Assembly (NCBI RefSeq): GCF_027105055.1
Contig: NZ_CP114264.1
Location: 2,728,001-2,792,000 of the forward strand
From: Acinetobacter sp. TR3
GTDB taxonomy: Bacteria > Pseudomonadota > Gammaproteobacteria > Pseudomonadales > Moraxellaceae
Length of the DNA stretch: 64,000 bases
Direction: 5' to 3'
Positions 49,501 through 59,597 of this stretch are shown in pieces. The stretch's first letter is position 1, and every line of letters begins with the position of its first letter. The notes under the pieces are model-generated. The model saw only the letters and a program-made list of their open reading frames with translations, did not search any database and was not told the DNA's origin. The position numbers were made by a program, and so were the translations under genes.

Positions 49501-49947
49501 ATGATGGGCAAACAATTATTAGGCGCGTTGATTCTCTCTGCGATAAGCAGTTTTAGCTTTGCAGAAGATATTACAGGTATGTGGCAAAGTATCGATGACA
49601 AAACTGGCGCACCAAAAGCTTTGGTTGAAATTCGTCAAGAAGCGAACGGTACTTATGCGGGTAAGGTTGTAAAGATTACTCCACGAGCAGGCTACACACC
49701 TAAAGAAATATGTGTGGGCTGTCCGGCGCCATATACCAACAAACCAATTTTAGGTTTAGACGTTATGACAGGCTTAAAACATGGTGAAGGAATTAACTAC
49801 GTTAATGGACGTATCCTAGATCCGAATACAGGTAAAGTTTATAGTATGAAAGCGAAATTAAGTTCAAATGGTAAACGTTTACACTTACGTGGCTATCTTG
49901 GAGTATCTGCGTTAGGTCGTAATCAGATCTGGATTCGCGATGAATAA
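49501..49947 (+). CDS. DUF2147 secreted protein, copy 1
   Basis: A 148-residue exported protein, signal peptide to about residue 22 (SSFSFAEDI). The DUF2147 domain covers the rest: TGMWQSIDDKTGAPKALVEI, CVGCPAPYTNKPILGL with a CxxC, and LSSNGKRLHLRGYLG. Its function is unknown. AGGA lies six bases before ATG 49501, so the ATG at 49471 is rejected. The next gene is a close relative. Confidence 0.87.
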   Translation: MMGKQLLGALILSAISSFSFAEDITGMWQSIDDKTGAPKALVEIRQEANGTYAGKVVKITPRAGYTPKEICVGCPAPYTNKPILGLDVMTGLKHGEGINYVNGRILDPNTGKVYSMKAKLSSNGKRLHLRGYLGVSALGRNQIWIRDE

Positions 49948-50015
49948 TTTTTAAAACGATATCATCGCGCCAACCATTTCCGTATTTGATCAAATTGATC
50001 ACGGTTTAGCACTAT

Positions 50016-50054
50016 AAAACACCTTTTTTTCGTTCTGAATGAAAGGTGTTTTTT
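50016..50054 (+). terminator. terminator after DUF2147 copy 1
   Basis: AAAACACCTTT / AAAGGTGTTTT with a 15-base loop, then T bases. It separates the two related genes. Confidence 0.75.
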
Positions 50055-50184
50055 CTTAAACATTAAAAAAATTCATTGAAATTTCAATTATTAAAAAAAA
50101 TACACAAATGTAAAATAATGATTGAATGTGTTGTTAGAAATCCGAAATAATAGAGAGACAATAATAGTGGCTGAGTAGCTTAAC

Positions 50185-50631
50185 ATGTACACAAAACTAA
50201 TTACGTTTTTCTTCTTATTTAGTCTTAGCCATTTGACTTTTGCACAGGATATTATAGGTACTTGGCAAAGTGTTGATGATCTAACTGGAGCACCCAAAGG
50301 GCAAGTTGAAATCACCCAAGAAGCCGATGGAACATATATTGGTAAAATCACTAAAATCACGCCACGCACAGGTTATATACCAAAAGAATTTTGTACGGGC
50401 TGCCCAACTCCTTACACCAACAAACCTATCCTCGGTTTGACTGTTATCACCAAGTTAAAGCATAAAAAAGACTTATCTTATTCTGGTGGCAAAATCTTAG
50501 ATCCAAACAGTGGTCGTATTTATAGTCTTGCAGCAAAAGTAAGTAATAATGGACAGCGTTTACACTTACGAGGATATGTAGGCGTATCAGTATTAGGTCG
50601 TAGTCAAATTTGGATTCGTGTGAATAACTAA
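50185..50631 (+). CDS. DUF2147 secreted protein, copy 2
   Basis: A 148-residue relative of copy 1 with its own signal peptide (to about residue 20, LTFAQDI). Conserved shared parts are IIGTWQSVDDLTGAPKGQVE, CTGCPTPYTNKPILGL and RLHLRGYVGVSVLGRSQIW. The two arose by duplication. It has a weak ribosome site. Confidence 0.86.
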   Translation: MYTKLITFFFLFSLSHLTFAQDIIGTWQSVDDLTGAPKGQVEITQEADGTYIGKITKITPRTGYIPKEFCTGCPTPYTNKPILGLTVITKLKHKKDLSYSGGKILDPNSGRIYSLAAKVSNNGQRLHLRGYVGVSVLGRSQIWIRVNN

Positions 50632-50644
50632 AAATCTAATCAAT

Positions 50645-50673
50645 AAAAAAGCCCTCAATTTGAGGGCTTTTTT
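50645..50673. terminator. bidirectional terminator
   Basis: AAAAAAGCCCTCAA / TTGAGGGCTTTTTT between DUF2147 copy 2 and prc. Confidence 0.9.
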
Positions 50674-50692
50674 ATATTTCTATAACTGTAGT

Positions 50693-52876
50693 TTAATGGC
50701 TTTGCAACTTTGCGTAGTCAATCAAGACATTTGCAGCTTCTGTAATAAAAGTTTCTTCTTCAGGCAATGCTGGTCGTGCATAAGCTTTCATTTTGGCACG
50801 TGACTCAATTAATGCATCAATCGAAGCCTGATAGCTTTCCCAGTTGGCATAAGGTGCCTGACCTGTCGCTATACGACGCTGATTTTCAGCATTGAGTGTT
50901 TGCTTTTCTAAATCAATTAGCTCAGCCCGACGTTGAGCAATATCTAACTCAACTTTCTTCTGATCAGAACTTTTTTGTGCGATCAGTTTTCGAGCTTCTA
51001 AATAATTAAATTGTGAATCAGCTTTCACCCGCTGTTCAGAAGATTGGGTAAGCTTAGCAATATACGGTTGCACAGAACCTTCGCGCTTGAAAGGAGCTGT
51101 TGGAATGGTATCCCATTTCAATGCATTTTTAGCTTTACGCTCACCAAACTCCTCATTGTAAATATCAACAAGTTTGATATCAGGAATTACGCCTTTGTTC
51201 TGCGTACTTCCACCCGTGACACGATAGAATTTGCGTTGCGTTAATGTTGCTTGTCCATGTGCTAAGGAATCTAATTGAACCTGAGCGGTGCCTTTTCCTG
51301 TCGTAGTACTACCAATAATAATACCGCGTTCATAATCTTGGATTGCAGCAGAATATATCTCACTCGCAGACGCAGATGCTAAATTAACGAGCACAGCCAT
51401 TGGTCCAGCATAAATTTGCTCTCCGCCATCAGTGTCTTCAAAAACATTCACATTGCCATTGCCATCCCGAATTTGTACGACTGGACCAGACTTAATCACC
51501 TGACCCAGCATACGAGCAACCTCTTCTAATGAACCACCTGGGTCATTACGTAAATCAACCAGAACACCTTCTACTTTCTGTGCTTTGAGCGATTCAAATG
51601 CTTTTGCTGTATCTTCAGAAACTGAACGATATTCTGTACCAGCTCGACGTGAACGATAATCGAAATAGAATGATGGAATTTCAATTACACCGAAAAGATG
51701 TTTTTTTCCATCACGTGTAATCTCAACCGTACGAGAGCGAACCCCAGCATCTTCTTCCTGAATCACATCTCGGACCAAGCTGACATTACGTGCTTGGCTC
51801 ATGGAAGCGCCCGCACCGAGTAAGCGAACAGTTACTTTAGTTCCACGCTTACCACGAATCAATCCAACAATTTCTGAACTCGACCAACCAATGACATCAA
51901 TCATTTTTTCGCCGTCTTGGGCAACGCCAATGATTCGATCTCCTGATTTGATTTGACCAGATTTACTCGCTGGCCCACCTTCAACAATGGTTTCAATCTT
52001 GGTGTAATCCTCATTGCCTCGCTCTGGACGAATGGATACCCCAATACCTTCAAGTTGTAGGGTGGTTTGACGGTTTAGTTCCATTGCATCGATAGGAGGA
52101 TAATAATTACTGTGTGGATCATACGTTGCAAGCATGGCATTGAGTGTTTTATCTAACACATCATCACTCTTGACACGTCCCATACGTTCTAACTGGCGTG
52201 TATAACGTTTCGTGAGCGTCTGAACTGGTGTTAAGTCTTCAGGTCCAGTTAAGTCCTGACCATTGGCAAGCGATGGATCTGCTTTCAAAGCTTTTTGTTT
52301 CGCCTGCTCTTCTTCTTTGCTAATCGTTAAATTAATTAATTGAGACACCAACATTCTCTGCCAATGTGCTTGTTGCTCGGCAGAAGTCTGAAAATAAGGC
52401 GCTTTTTCGCGATCTATATCAAGGTAAACACCCTTTTGCTGTAAATTTTGCGGCTTCTTCAATTCAGCCAACATAAATTCGTAGAACTGTTTCAAGCGTT
52501 CACGATATTGGGCATGAATCGCAAAAGGTCCAGTTAGGTTTCCTGCTTTTAATGAGCTACCAAAATTTGAACCATATTTATTTTTATATTCTGAAACTTC
52601 ACTGCTCAGAAATAATGAATGATCTGGATCTAAGCTATCCAAATACATATCTAGAATACGATTTGATGTCGCAGCATCTAAACGCATATTTAGATAATGC
52701 TGACGATCAACTAATGTTGCCAACTGACGTGCGACCAATGCTTGTTCTTGTGATGGCTTGATCACGGTTGAAACAACAGGAGCTTCCGTTGCCGCAAATG
52801 CCTCATTCATTGTATGAGAAAAAAATAAACCACCAGTCGCGATTGCAACTGCACACGCTATCATTTGAAGTTTCAT
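50693..52876 (-). CDS. prc: tail-specific periplasmic protease Prc
   Basis: A 727-residue C-terminal processing protease. Signal peptide about 1-25, then an N-terminal domain, PDZ domain (about 225-320, with LEGIGVSIRPERGNEDY), and the S41 core with catalytic Ser503 in SASASE and Lys528 in TGKGTAQ. A C-terminal helical domain (DUF3340-like) follows. It trims lipoproteins and penicillin-binding proteins. The in-frame TTG 52906 is an alternative start; the chosen ATG is 52876. Confidence 0.94.
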   Translation of the reverse strand: MKLQMIACAVAIATGGLFFSHTMNEAFAATEAPVVSTVIKPSQEQALVARQLATLVDRQHYLNMRLDAATSNRILDMYLDSLDPDHSLFLSSEVSEYKNKYGSNFGSSLKAGNLTGPFAIHAQYRERLKQFYEFMLAELKKPQNLQQKGVYLDIDREKAPYFQTSAEQQAHWQRMLVSQLINLTISKEEEQAKQKALKADPSLANGQDLTGPEDLTPVQTLTKRYTRQLERMGRVKSDDVLDKTLNAMLATYDPHSNYYPPIDAMELNRQTTLQLEGIGVSIRPERGNEDYTKIETIVEGGPASKSGQIKSGDRIIGVAQDGEKMIDVIGWSSSEIVGLIRGKRGTKVTVRLLGAGASMSQARNVSLVRDVIQEEDAGVRSRTVEITRDGKKHLFGVIEIPSFYFDYRSRRAGTEYRSVSEDTAKAFESLKAQKVEGVLVDLRNDPGGSLEEVARMLGQVIKSGPVVQIRDGNGNVNVFEDTDGGEQIYAGPMAVLVNLASASASEIYSAAIQDYERGIIIGSTTTGKGTAQVQLDSLAHGQATLTQRKFYRVTGGSTQNKGVIPDIKLVDIYNEEFGERKAKNALKWDTIPTAPFKREGSVQPYIAKLTQSSEQRVKADSQFNYLEARKLIAQKSSDQKKVELDIAQRRAELIDLEKQTLNAENQRRIATGQAPYANWESYQASIDALIESRAKMKAYARPALPEEETFITEAANVLIDYAKLQSH

Positions 52877-53115
52877 AAAATTTTGGTACTTCCTTGGATA
52901 TGGCAATTATTACATGCTAGTACAATCAATATGAACATATTTCATTCAATATTTTTACCAAACTGTAGTACGCGTTAATCATTGTAAATAAATGACCAAC
53001 AAGCACTTATCATCAATATCATGTAGTTTTATCATATTCTGTACTGACAAAATGTAGCAAATCATTGCACAATTTAGCTATCGCTTTTTTACATCAAAAT
53101 TCAAATGGAATCTAT

Positions 53116-54135
53116 ATGATCGGCGCATTGATGCTAGACGTTGCTGGCACAGAACTTACTCAAGAAGATATTGAACTATTACAAGCTCCGCAAGTCGGTG
53201 GCATGATTTTATTTGCACGAAATATTGAGTCTCCTCAACAAGTTCGCGCTTTAACTGATCATATGCGCCAAGTCCGTCCAGATATTCTGATTGCTGTCGA
53301 TCAAGAAGGTGGGCGTGTTCAACGTTTAAGACAAGGCTTCACCTTGTTACCTGCAATGGGGCGACTTGGTGAACATTATGCACATCATCCCGAACAAGCA
53401 ATTGAGTTAGCCCAACAGTGTGGTTGGTTAATGGCAACTGAGGTTCTCGCTGTAGGTATCGATTTTAGTTTTGCTCCAGTCTTAGACCTGAATGACATTA
53501 GTGATGTGATTGGTGATCGAGGCTTTGCTAAAAATATGCAAGACATCGTGCCGCTCGCTGATGCCTTTATGCGTGGAATGAAACAAGCAGGTATGGCAAC
53601 GACTGGAAAACACTTTCCTGGACACGGTTCTGTGAAAGCCGATTCGCACGTTGCAGCGGCGATTGACAGCCGTTCATATCAAGAAATTTATGACAAAGAC
53701 ATGCAAAGTTTTATCAAGTTGATGCCTCAGCTCGATGCACTGATGCCAGCGCATGTGATTTATGATCAAGTCGATCCAAACCCTGCTGGCTTTTCTTCAT
53801 TCTGGCTGCAGAATATCTTACGCCAGCAGTTAAAATTTGACGGCGTTTTGTTCTCTGATGATCTCAGTATGCAAGCCGCATGTGTTGCTGGTGGTGCTGA
53901 TGCACGTATTCAAGCGGCATTAAATGCGGGTTGTGATATGGGATTAGTGTGTAATGATCGAACAGCAGCATGTACAGCCTTAGATGGTATCGGGAAGCTT
54001 GCTTTACCAAATCAACAACGTCTAGAGCGTATGCGCGGTAAAATCCCAAACATCCAAGTAGGCTCAACACTAAATTTAGATGAAAGTTGGCAGAACGTAA
54101 AAAAAGTCATTGAAGACTTTAAGAATTCGTTTTAA
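53116..54135 (+). CDS. nagZ: beta-N-acetylhexosaminidase NagZ
   Basis: A family 3 glycosidase that removes N-acetylglucosamine from cell-wall fragments, in cytosolic recycling. Key motifs are DQEGGRVQRLR, KHFPGHGSVKADSH with the mobile catalytic His loop, and FSDDLSMQAA with the Asp. At 339 residues it fits. ATG 53116 has GGAA upstream; upstream in-frame ATG 53065 is rejected. Confidence 0.95.
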   Translation: MIGALMLDVAGTELTQEDIELLQAPQVGGMILFARNIESPQQVRALTDHMRQVRPDILIAVDQEGGRVQRLRQGFTLLPAMGRLGEHYAHHPEQAIELAQQCGWLMATEVLAVGIDFSFAPVLDLNDISDVIGDRGFAKNMQDIVPLADAFMRGMKQAGMATTGKHFPGHGSVKADSHVAAAIDSRSYQEIYDKDMQSFIKLMPQLDALMPAHVIYDQVDPNPAGFSSFWLQNILRQQLKFDGVLFSDDLSMQAACVAGGADARIQAALNAGCDMGLVCNDRTAACTALDGIGKLALPNQQRLERMRGKIPNIQVGSTLNLDESWQNVKKVIEDFKNSF

Positions 54136-54174
54136 CTTGCCAATAAGCAAAAGATGATTTAACACGCCATCTCC

Positions 54175-54207
54175 AATTGATCTATTTAAAAATGAATAGG
54201 TCAATTT
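54175..54207 (+). terminator. weak hairpin after nagZ
   Basis: AATTGATCTATT and AATAGGTCAATT arms pair with one mismatch; only three T bases follow. Confidence 0.4.
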
Positions 54208-54244
54208 CCTCGCGCAAATGGGTTGTGCATGGGAACAGAATAAA

Positions 54245-55111
54245 ATGAAAAAATTGAGTCTAGGACAGATGACACAACAACTTTCGAAACACCGCCATAT
54301 TTCATTTACTGCACACTATACCGGCTATATTTGGTATCAAATGGGCATTTCCCATCCTGCATTAGCGACAACTAAAGGAAAAACACTAGCAGCCTTAGTC
54401 CATCCGATTGAAAGTTGGGCAGAAAAGTATGTTGGTGGAAGTATGCGAACAACCTTGAAACAACGTCATACCATGCTTGATACGCATTTAGAGCAATTGA
54501 TTCAGCGACATCCAAACCTACAAGTACTTGAAATTGCATGTGGCTTATCGCCACGAGGTTGGTGGTTTAGACAGCATCACTCAGACATTTGCTATCGTGA
54601 ACTTGACTTACCTGATATGGCCGCAACAAAACAAGCAGCATTACAACAAATTGAACCACATGTTGATGATGTCCTATCCGTTGATTTATTTACAGAAGCA
54701 TTTGCAAACGTATTTAAAGTCTTTGACCCTAAACGACCTTTGGTGATTATTAGTGAAGGCTTAATTAACTACTTTGAAAAGCCGTTACTTAAGCAACTTA
54801 TTCAAGCAATTGCGATCTATGGCCGTGACTTCAAAGAACTTCATTATTTAACCGATCTTTATCCAGAACCCACTCAAAATAAATTAGCAACCATTATCTG
54901 GAATAGTAGTCGTTTATTGAAATTAATGTCACGCAGCGCTTTTAGCTTCCACTTTAAGACACCAGCAGAGGTAGAGAATTTTTTTCATGAAGCCGGTTTT
55001 AAGCAAGTTGAAGTGCTTCAACCTAAAGAATTTTTTGAACAAACACGTTTAGAAAACAAGGAACAGCATCTCGGTGATCTTGTTTGGATGATTCAAGCCA
55101 CCAATAAATAA
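54245..55111 (+). CDS. class I SAM-dependent methyltransferase, LCM-like
   Basis: A 288-residue methyltransferase. LEIACGLSPRGWWFRQ is the SAM-binding loop and CYRELDLPDMAATKQ the acidic strand end, which suggests the leucine carboxyl methyltransferase/PPM1 group. The C-terminal LITEG-like ISEGLINYF adds support. The substrate is unknown. ATG 54245 is preferred to ATG 54218. It converges on the PilZ fusion gene. Confidence 0.82.
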   Translation: MKKLSLGQMTQQLSKHRHISFTAHYTGYIWYQMGISHPALATTKGKTLAALVHPIESWAEKYVGGSMRTTLKQRHTMLDTHLEQLIQRHPNLQVLEIACGLSPRGWWFRQHHSDICYRELDLPDMAATKQAALQQIEPHVDDVLSVDLFTEAFANVFKVFDPKRPLVIISEGLINYFEKPLLKQLIQAIAIYGRDFKELHYLTDLYPEPTQNKLATIIWNSSRLLKLMSRSAFSFHFKTPAEVENFFHEAGFKQVEVLQPKEFFEQTRLENKEQHLGDLVWMIQATNK

Positions 55112-55120
55112 AAGTCAAAA

Positions 55121-55153
55121 AAAAGAGAAGTGAATTCAAAACACTTCTCTTTT
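55121..55153. terminator. bidirectional terminator
   Basis: AAAAGAGAAGTG / CACTTCTCTTTT with a nine-base loop. Confidence 0.88.
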
Positions 55154-55172
55154 AAACTTTATTAAAAAATAA

Positions 55173-56483
55173 TTAAATTTGTTTCTGACGCTCAATAAAA
55201 CGAGATAAACGATCCGCAACGTCGAAACTACCGTGTTTAAACAAGATACGTAAACCTTGTTCAGTTGCCTCAAATGTTAAACATTCTATTTTAAACTCAC
55301 CTTCTTCATCAGCTAAATGTAAGGCTAAATCTCGTGGATGCTGGCTAACAAAACCAAGCTGATCCAAATGATCAAGTTTTAGGTACACACCAAAGAACGT
55401 AATATCTACAATCTTTACTGCTACTTCGGTATCTGAATGTCGATGTGATAATTTAGTGTCTGGTTTTAAAACAGGGATACGTTCTTCACCACGACGCTCA
55501 ATATTTTTCATCTGTTCACGGTTCATTGGAATAATACCATCAAGATTGTCGATGGATTCTCCCTTTAAAAACGTAGTAAAAAGCGTCATCGTTTCTTTGC
55601 GGCGTTGTAATTGTGGAACATGGTCTGCATTGGCAATCAACGCAAATTCCATATTATTACATTGCAAAGCAAAGTCAGCATTTTCATGTGGCAAAGTAAA
55701 GCTATCATATTGCCCTGCTGCAACAAGAGTTTTACATTGCGCGACAGGTACATTGCGTAAACGGAGTAGTCGATTGCAATTAATCTCGTAACGCTCACGT
55801 TCAGTTGCAGTAAACTCTGCCATCTGTCTAAAGAATAAACGTTTTGCCGTTGGAGACATCCGCGTTTTATCAAGCTTGGCATGATTCACAAGATACAAAA
55901 TAACTGCTTGCCCAAACTCCTCCATACGATCTTCACGCATCAAGTGTAAAGATTCCTCGAGCAGCATACGCCAGCTTTTACGGGTCTTTTGCATCACACC
56001 CATCAAGACCATGCGATCAATCAGTTCGGGACGTTGGTGTGCAAATGAAGATGCAACGACTGAACCCAACGACATGCCCATAACAGATACTTTATCAATC
56101 CCAACAATATCAAGCCATTGACCCAACATTTTTGATAAATCTGGTAATTCAAGAATTCCAGCTGACTCGCCTGTGTCCACATTTCGAATCTGCTGATTTG
56201 CGCCCATTGATGGTAAATCAATCAATATGACAGGCCCACTCTCAAACAGTTGCTCGACACAATACTTATAAGAGTTAAAATTTTGAAATGCGCCCCCGAC
56301 AATTACAATTGGCGTGTTATAGATCGTCTTAGGATCTGCAATTGCCATATATTCAATTTTCCAACCATCTATCCATGTAGTACGCGCTGGTTGTTTAAAA
56401 CTGTTTTTATTGTATATGTCGAAAAAACCAAACCCTGTGTAGGTATGGTTTAAATCCGAGTCCATTTGGATTATGGAATTCAT
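55173..56483 (-). CDS. alpha/beta hydrolase fused to a PilZ domain
   Basis: A 436-residue protein in two parts. Residues about 30-305 are an alpha/beta hydrolase: IVVGGAFQNF (oxyanion), nucleophile MGMSLGSVVASS, and the late NADHVPQLQ with His. Residues about 325-430 are PilZ: RGEER gives RxxxR and VDITFFGVYL gives DxTxxG, near-consensus for cyclic-di-GMP binding with Thr for Ser. Cyclic-di-GMP control of an esterase-like activity is inferred. The hydrolase half resembles RhlA-type acyltransferases in layout, but RhlA identity is not claimed. Confidence 0.85.
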   Translation of the reverse strand: MNSIIQMDSDLNHTYTGFGFFDIYNKNSFKQPARTTWIDGWKIEYMAIADPKTIYNTPIVIVGGAFQNFNSYKYCVEQLFESGPVILIDLPSMGANQQIRNVDTGESAGILELPDLSKMLGQWLDIVGIDKVSVMGMSLGSVVASSFAHQRPELIDRMVLMGVMQKTRKSWRMLLEESLHLMREDRMEEFGQAVILYLVNHAKLDKTRMSPTAKRLFFRQMAEFTATERERYEINCNRLLRLRNVPVAQCKTLVAAGQYDSFTLPHENADFALQCNNMEFALIANADHVPQLQRRKETMTLFTTFLKGESIDNLDGIIPMNREQMKNIERRGEERIPVLKPDTKLSHRHSDTEVAVKIVDITFFGVYLKLDHLDQLGFVSQHPRDLALHLADEEGEFKIECLTFEATEQGLRILFKHGSFDVADRLSRFIERQKQI

Positions 56484-56827
56484 ATCCTTCCTCCATCCTT
56501 GTTTATTTTTTTGCTGTAATTAGTCTCATTTTTAGTGAGTTCTAGTTACAAGTTAACAAATTTATAAAATTTGTATTACATTTATCCTATACATTTTTCA
56601 TTCTATACAAATGCATGATTTATACGCAATCATTTCCTTAACCACTTATCTTGTTTAGATCAATAATATTTTTCAAAATATGTAATCAGCTTGTAAATTC
56701 AATTTTAAATCAAAAGAACTGCTCAAAATTTACAATCTATAATTTTTTGAATTATCAGTTCAGCCTATTCATTGTTCAGCATTTGACTGTTACTATCATT
56801 ATAAATATATGCAATCGTCAAAATGCT
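56484..56827. other. intergenic region between PilZ-hydrolase and proA
   Basis: About 340 AT-rich bases between divergent genes. An in-frame extension of proA back to 56651 is open but composition is non-coding and it lacks homology. Promoters for both genes should lie here; I see no confident one. Confidence 0.55.
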
Positions 56828-58093
56828 ATGCAAGATTCTATTCAAAACTATATGCAACAGGTTGGTACTCAGGCACGTCAAGCGTCTCGTATCTTAATGA
56901 GCGCATCAACGCATCTAAAGAACCATGCTCTGTCTGCAATTTATACTGCTTTAGAAAATAATCAAGCACAAATTTTGGCAGCCAATCAAATTGATATGCA
57001 AAATGGTCACCAACGTCAATTAGATTCTGCCCTCCTTGATCGTCTTGAACTCACTCCTGCTCGCTTTAAAGGCATGCTACAAGGGTTAAAAGATGTTATT
57101 GCACTTGTTGACCCAATTGGGGAAATTACGGATTTAGCTTACCGTCCATCGGGTATTCAACTGGGTAAAATGCGGGTTCCTTTAGGTGTAATCGGCATGA
57201 TTTACGAATCGAGGCCGAATGTTACCCTTGAAGCCGCATCATTAGCACTAAAGTCAGGAAATGCCATTATTCTACGCGGCGGTTCAGAAGCGATTGAATC
57301 GAATAAAGCAATTGCAATCGCAATTCAACACGGTTTACAAATTGCAGGCTTACCTGAACATGCTGTTCAAGTGATTGACACACCTGACCGCGCAGCAGTA
57401 GGTCATTTAATCACTATGACTGAATTTGTAGACGTGATTGTCCCTCGTGGCGGTAAAAGCTTGATTGAACGTGTAACGAATGAAGCACGTATTCCTGTGA
57501 TTAAGCATTTAGATGGCAATTGCCATGTTTTTGTTGAAGCACAAGCAGATTTACAAAAAGCATTACCAATTGCGCTCAACTCAAAAACACATCGTTATGG
57601 CGTATGCAATGCGATGGAAACATTACTTGTTGATGAAGAAATTGCAGAAGATTTCCTACCAAGTATTGCTGAACTATATGCAGATAAACAAGTTGAACTA
57701 AGAGGTTGTGCGGAAACACGACGTATCTTAGGTGAGTCTGTTAAAACAGCCACCGAAGAAGATTGGTACACTGAATATTTAGGTCCTATCCTTGCAATCA
57801 AAGTCGTTACAGGTATGGATGAAGCAATCGAACATATTAATAAATATGGTTCTCATCATACCGATGCAATTATTACTGAAAACTTTAGTCTAGCACGTGA
57901 GTTTCTCGCACGAGTTGATTCAAGCTCAGTCATGATCAATGCTTCAACCCGCTTTGCTGATGGCTTTGAGTATGGTCTAGGTGCTGAAATAGGGATTTCA
58001 ACAGACAAAATCCATGCACGTGGTCCAGTTGGTCTCGAAGGTCTAACTTCTCAGAAATGGATCGTATTTGGTGATGGTCAAATACGCCAATAA
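56828..58093 (+). CDS. proA: gamma-glutamyl phosphate reductase
   Basis: Second step of proline synthesis, reducing glutamyl phosphate to the semialdehyde with NADPH. 421 residues from ATG 56828 (start [18 protein letters not shown]), matching the E. coli length of 417. Signatures: [43 protein letters not shown] with the catalytic Cys, and [19 protein letters not shown]. No proB is adjacent. The longer open frame from 56651 is excluded. The ribosome site is weak. Confidence 0.95.
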   Translation: MQDSIQNYMQQVGTQARQASRILMSASTHLKNHALSAIYTALENNQAQILAANQIDMQNGHQRQLDSALLDRLELTPARFKGMLQGLKDVIALVDPIGEITDLAYRPSGIQLGKMRVPLGVIGMIYESRPNVTLEAASLALKSGNAIILRGGSEAIESNKAIAIAIQHGLQIAGLPEHAVQVIDTPDRAAVGHLITMTEFVDVIVPRGGKSLIERVTNEARIPVIKHLDGNCHVFVEAQADLQKALPIALNSKTHRYGVCNAMETLLVDEEIAEDFLPSIAELYADKQVELRGCAETRRILGESVKTATEEDWYTEYLGPILAIKVVTGMDEAIEHINKYGSHHTDAIITENFSLAREFLARVDSSSVMINASTRFADGFEYGLGAEIGISTDKIHARGPVGLEGLTSQKWIVFGDGQIRQ

Positions 58094-58119
58094 GGCATTT
58101 AGATCCAAGTAAAACGCTG

Positions 58120-58158
58120 CACGATAAAGCTCATTTATTTGATCTTTATCGTGTTTTT
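58120..58158 (+). terminator. terminator after proA
   Basis: CACGATAAAG / CTTTATCGTG with a 14-base loop and a T run. Confidence 0.83.
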
Positions 58159-58388
58159 ACATATTTTCATACAAAAACCCTGATCAAAATAAACAGATTC
58201 ATCCTAAGAAGTTGCTATTTACACTCTATAATCATTAGATTCAATTATAAATCAGTTGTATAGGCTAAAGTCTATCTTCGCCAATATGACAACCCATGTT
58301 AAAACATTGTGCTTGATTACCCTGCTTATGCGTTGCAGCAAGATCAAAGTGTTCGTCATAAAATTTAAAATTTGTTAGGTGTTCAAAC

Positions 58389-59564
58389 GTGGCTAAATCT
58401 GTACTTGTAATTAACTGTGGTTCATCTTCAATCAAATACGCGCTTATCTCAGAACGCCGTGAAGATCGTATTTATGGATTAGCAGAAAACTTAGGTTCTG
58501 CTGAAGCGCGTATCAAAGGCGTTACGATTGGTGGTGAACCACTTGAACTTTCGATTCCACATGCAGATCACGCCAAAGCACTTGAGACTCTTCTTGCACG
58601 TTTAGCGAACTACAATCCACAAGCGATTGGTCATCGTGTTGTTCATGGTGGCAATTTAACCAAAGCAGAACTATTAACACCTGAAATTGTAAGCCGCATC
58701 GAAGCTGCAACACCACTTGCACCCTTACACAATCCTGCACATTTGATTGGGATTGAAGCAACCATGCGTTTGTTCCCTGAATTGCCTCAAGTTGCTGTAT
58801 TTGACACTGCATTCCATCAAACCATGCCTGAACACGCGTATCGTTATGCTCTACCACAAAATTTATATACTGAACACCATGTCCGTCGCTATGGTTTTCA
58901 TGGAACAAGCCACGCTTATGTGACTGAACGTGCAAGTGAACTCGCAGGTGCAAAAAATCAAGGGGGCTGGCTCAGTGCTCACTTAGGCAATGGTAGTTCA
59001 ACTTGTGCGGTTTGGAATGGTCAAAGTCTTGATACTTCTATGGGCATGACTCCATTAGAAGGTGTCGTGATGGGTACACGTAGTGGTGATGTTGACCCAA
59101 GCCTACATTTATTCCTTGCAAGTAATTTAGGCTGGAGTATCCAGAAAATTGACAGTATGTTGAATAAAGAAAGTGGCTTGCTTGGCTTATCTGGCCTGTC
59201 AAACGACATGCGTACTTTAGTTGAAGCTTCGGGTAATGGCCATGAAGGGGCAACACTGGCGATTGAAGTATTCTGTTATCGTTTGGCTAAATCTTTATCG
59301 GCTTTAAGCTGTGGTTTGCCGCGTTTAGATGGTTTAGTTTTCACGGGTGGAATCGGTGAAAACTCAGCTTATGTTCGTGAAAAAACCTTGGCTTATCTAC
59401 CACACTTTGGTTTGCAGTTTAGTGCAGAAAAAAATAATGCGTTAGCACGCGGCACTGAAGGCCAAATCGACAATGGCACAGGTCCACAGATTTGGGTTGT
59501 ACCTACAGACGAAGAAGGACGCATTGCGAAAGAAACGCGTCAAGTCGTTGAACAGCTCGCTTAA
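58389..59564 (+). CDS. ackA: acetate kinase
   Basis: Converts acetyl phosphate and ADP to acetate and ATP, reversibly. 391 residues, GTG start. Motifs: [13 protein letters not shown] at the start, [18 protein letters not shown] with catalytic Asp, [11 protein letters not shown] and [13 protein letters not shown]. It lies 33 bases before pta, the standard ackA-pta operon. AGG precedes the GTG by about ten bases. Confidence 0.96.
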   Translation: MAKSVLVINCGSSSIKYALISERREDRIYGLAENLGSAEARIKGVTIGGEPLELSIPHADHAKALETLLARLANYNPQAIGHRVVHGGNLTKAELLTPEIVSRIEAATPLAPLHNPAHLIGIEATMRLFPELPQVAVFDTAFHQTMPEHAYRYALPQNLYTEHHVRRYGFHGTSHAYVTERASELAGAKNQGGWLSAHLGNGSSTCAVWNGQSLDTSMGMTPLEGVVMGTRSGDVDPSLHLFLASNLGWSIQKIDSMLNKESGLLGLSGLSNDMRTLVEASGNGHEGATLAIEVFCYRLAKSLSALSCGLPRLDGLVFTGGIGENSAYVREKTLAYLPHFGLQFSAEKNNALARGTEGQIDNGTGPQIWVVPTDEEGRIAKETRQVVEQLA

Positions 59565-59597
59565 TTCACAAAAATTTAGACAAATTTTAAGGTTCTT

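Noticed and set aside
56651..56827. 59-residue N-terminal extension of proA
   Set aside because: The composition is AT-rich noncoding, and ProA homologues begin at MQDSI.
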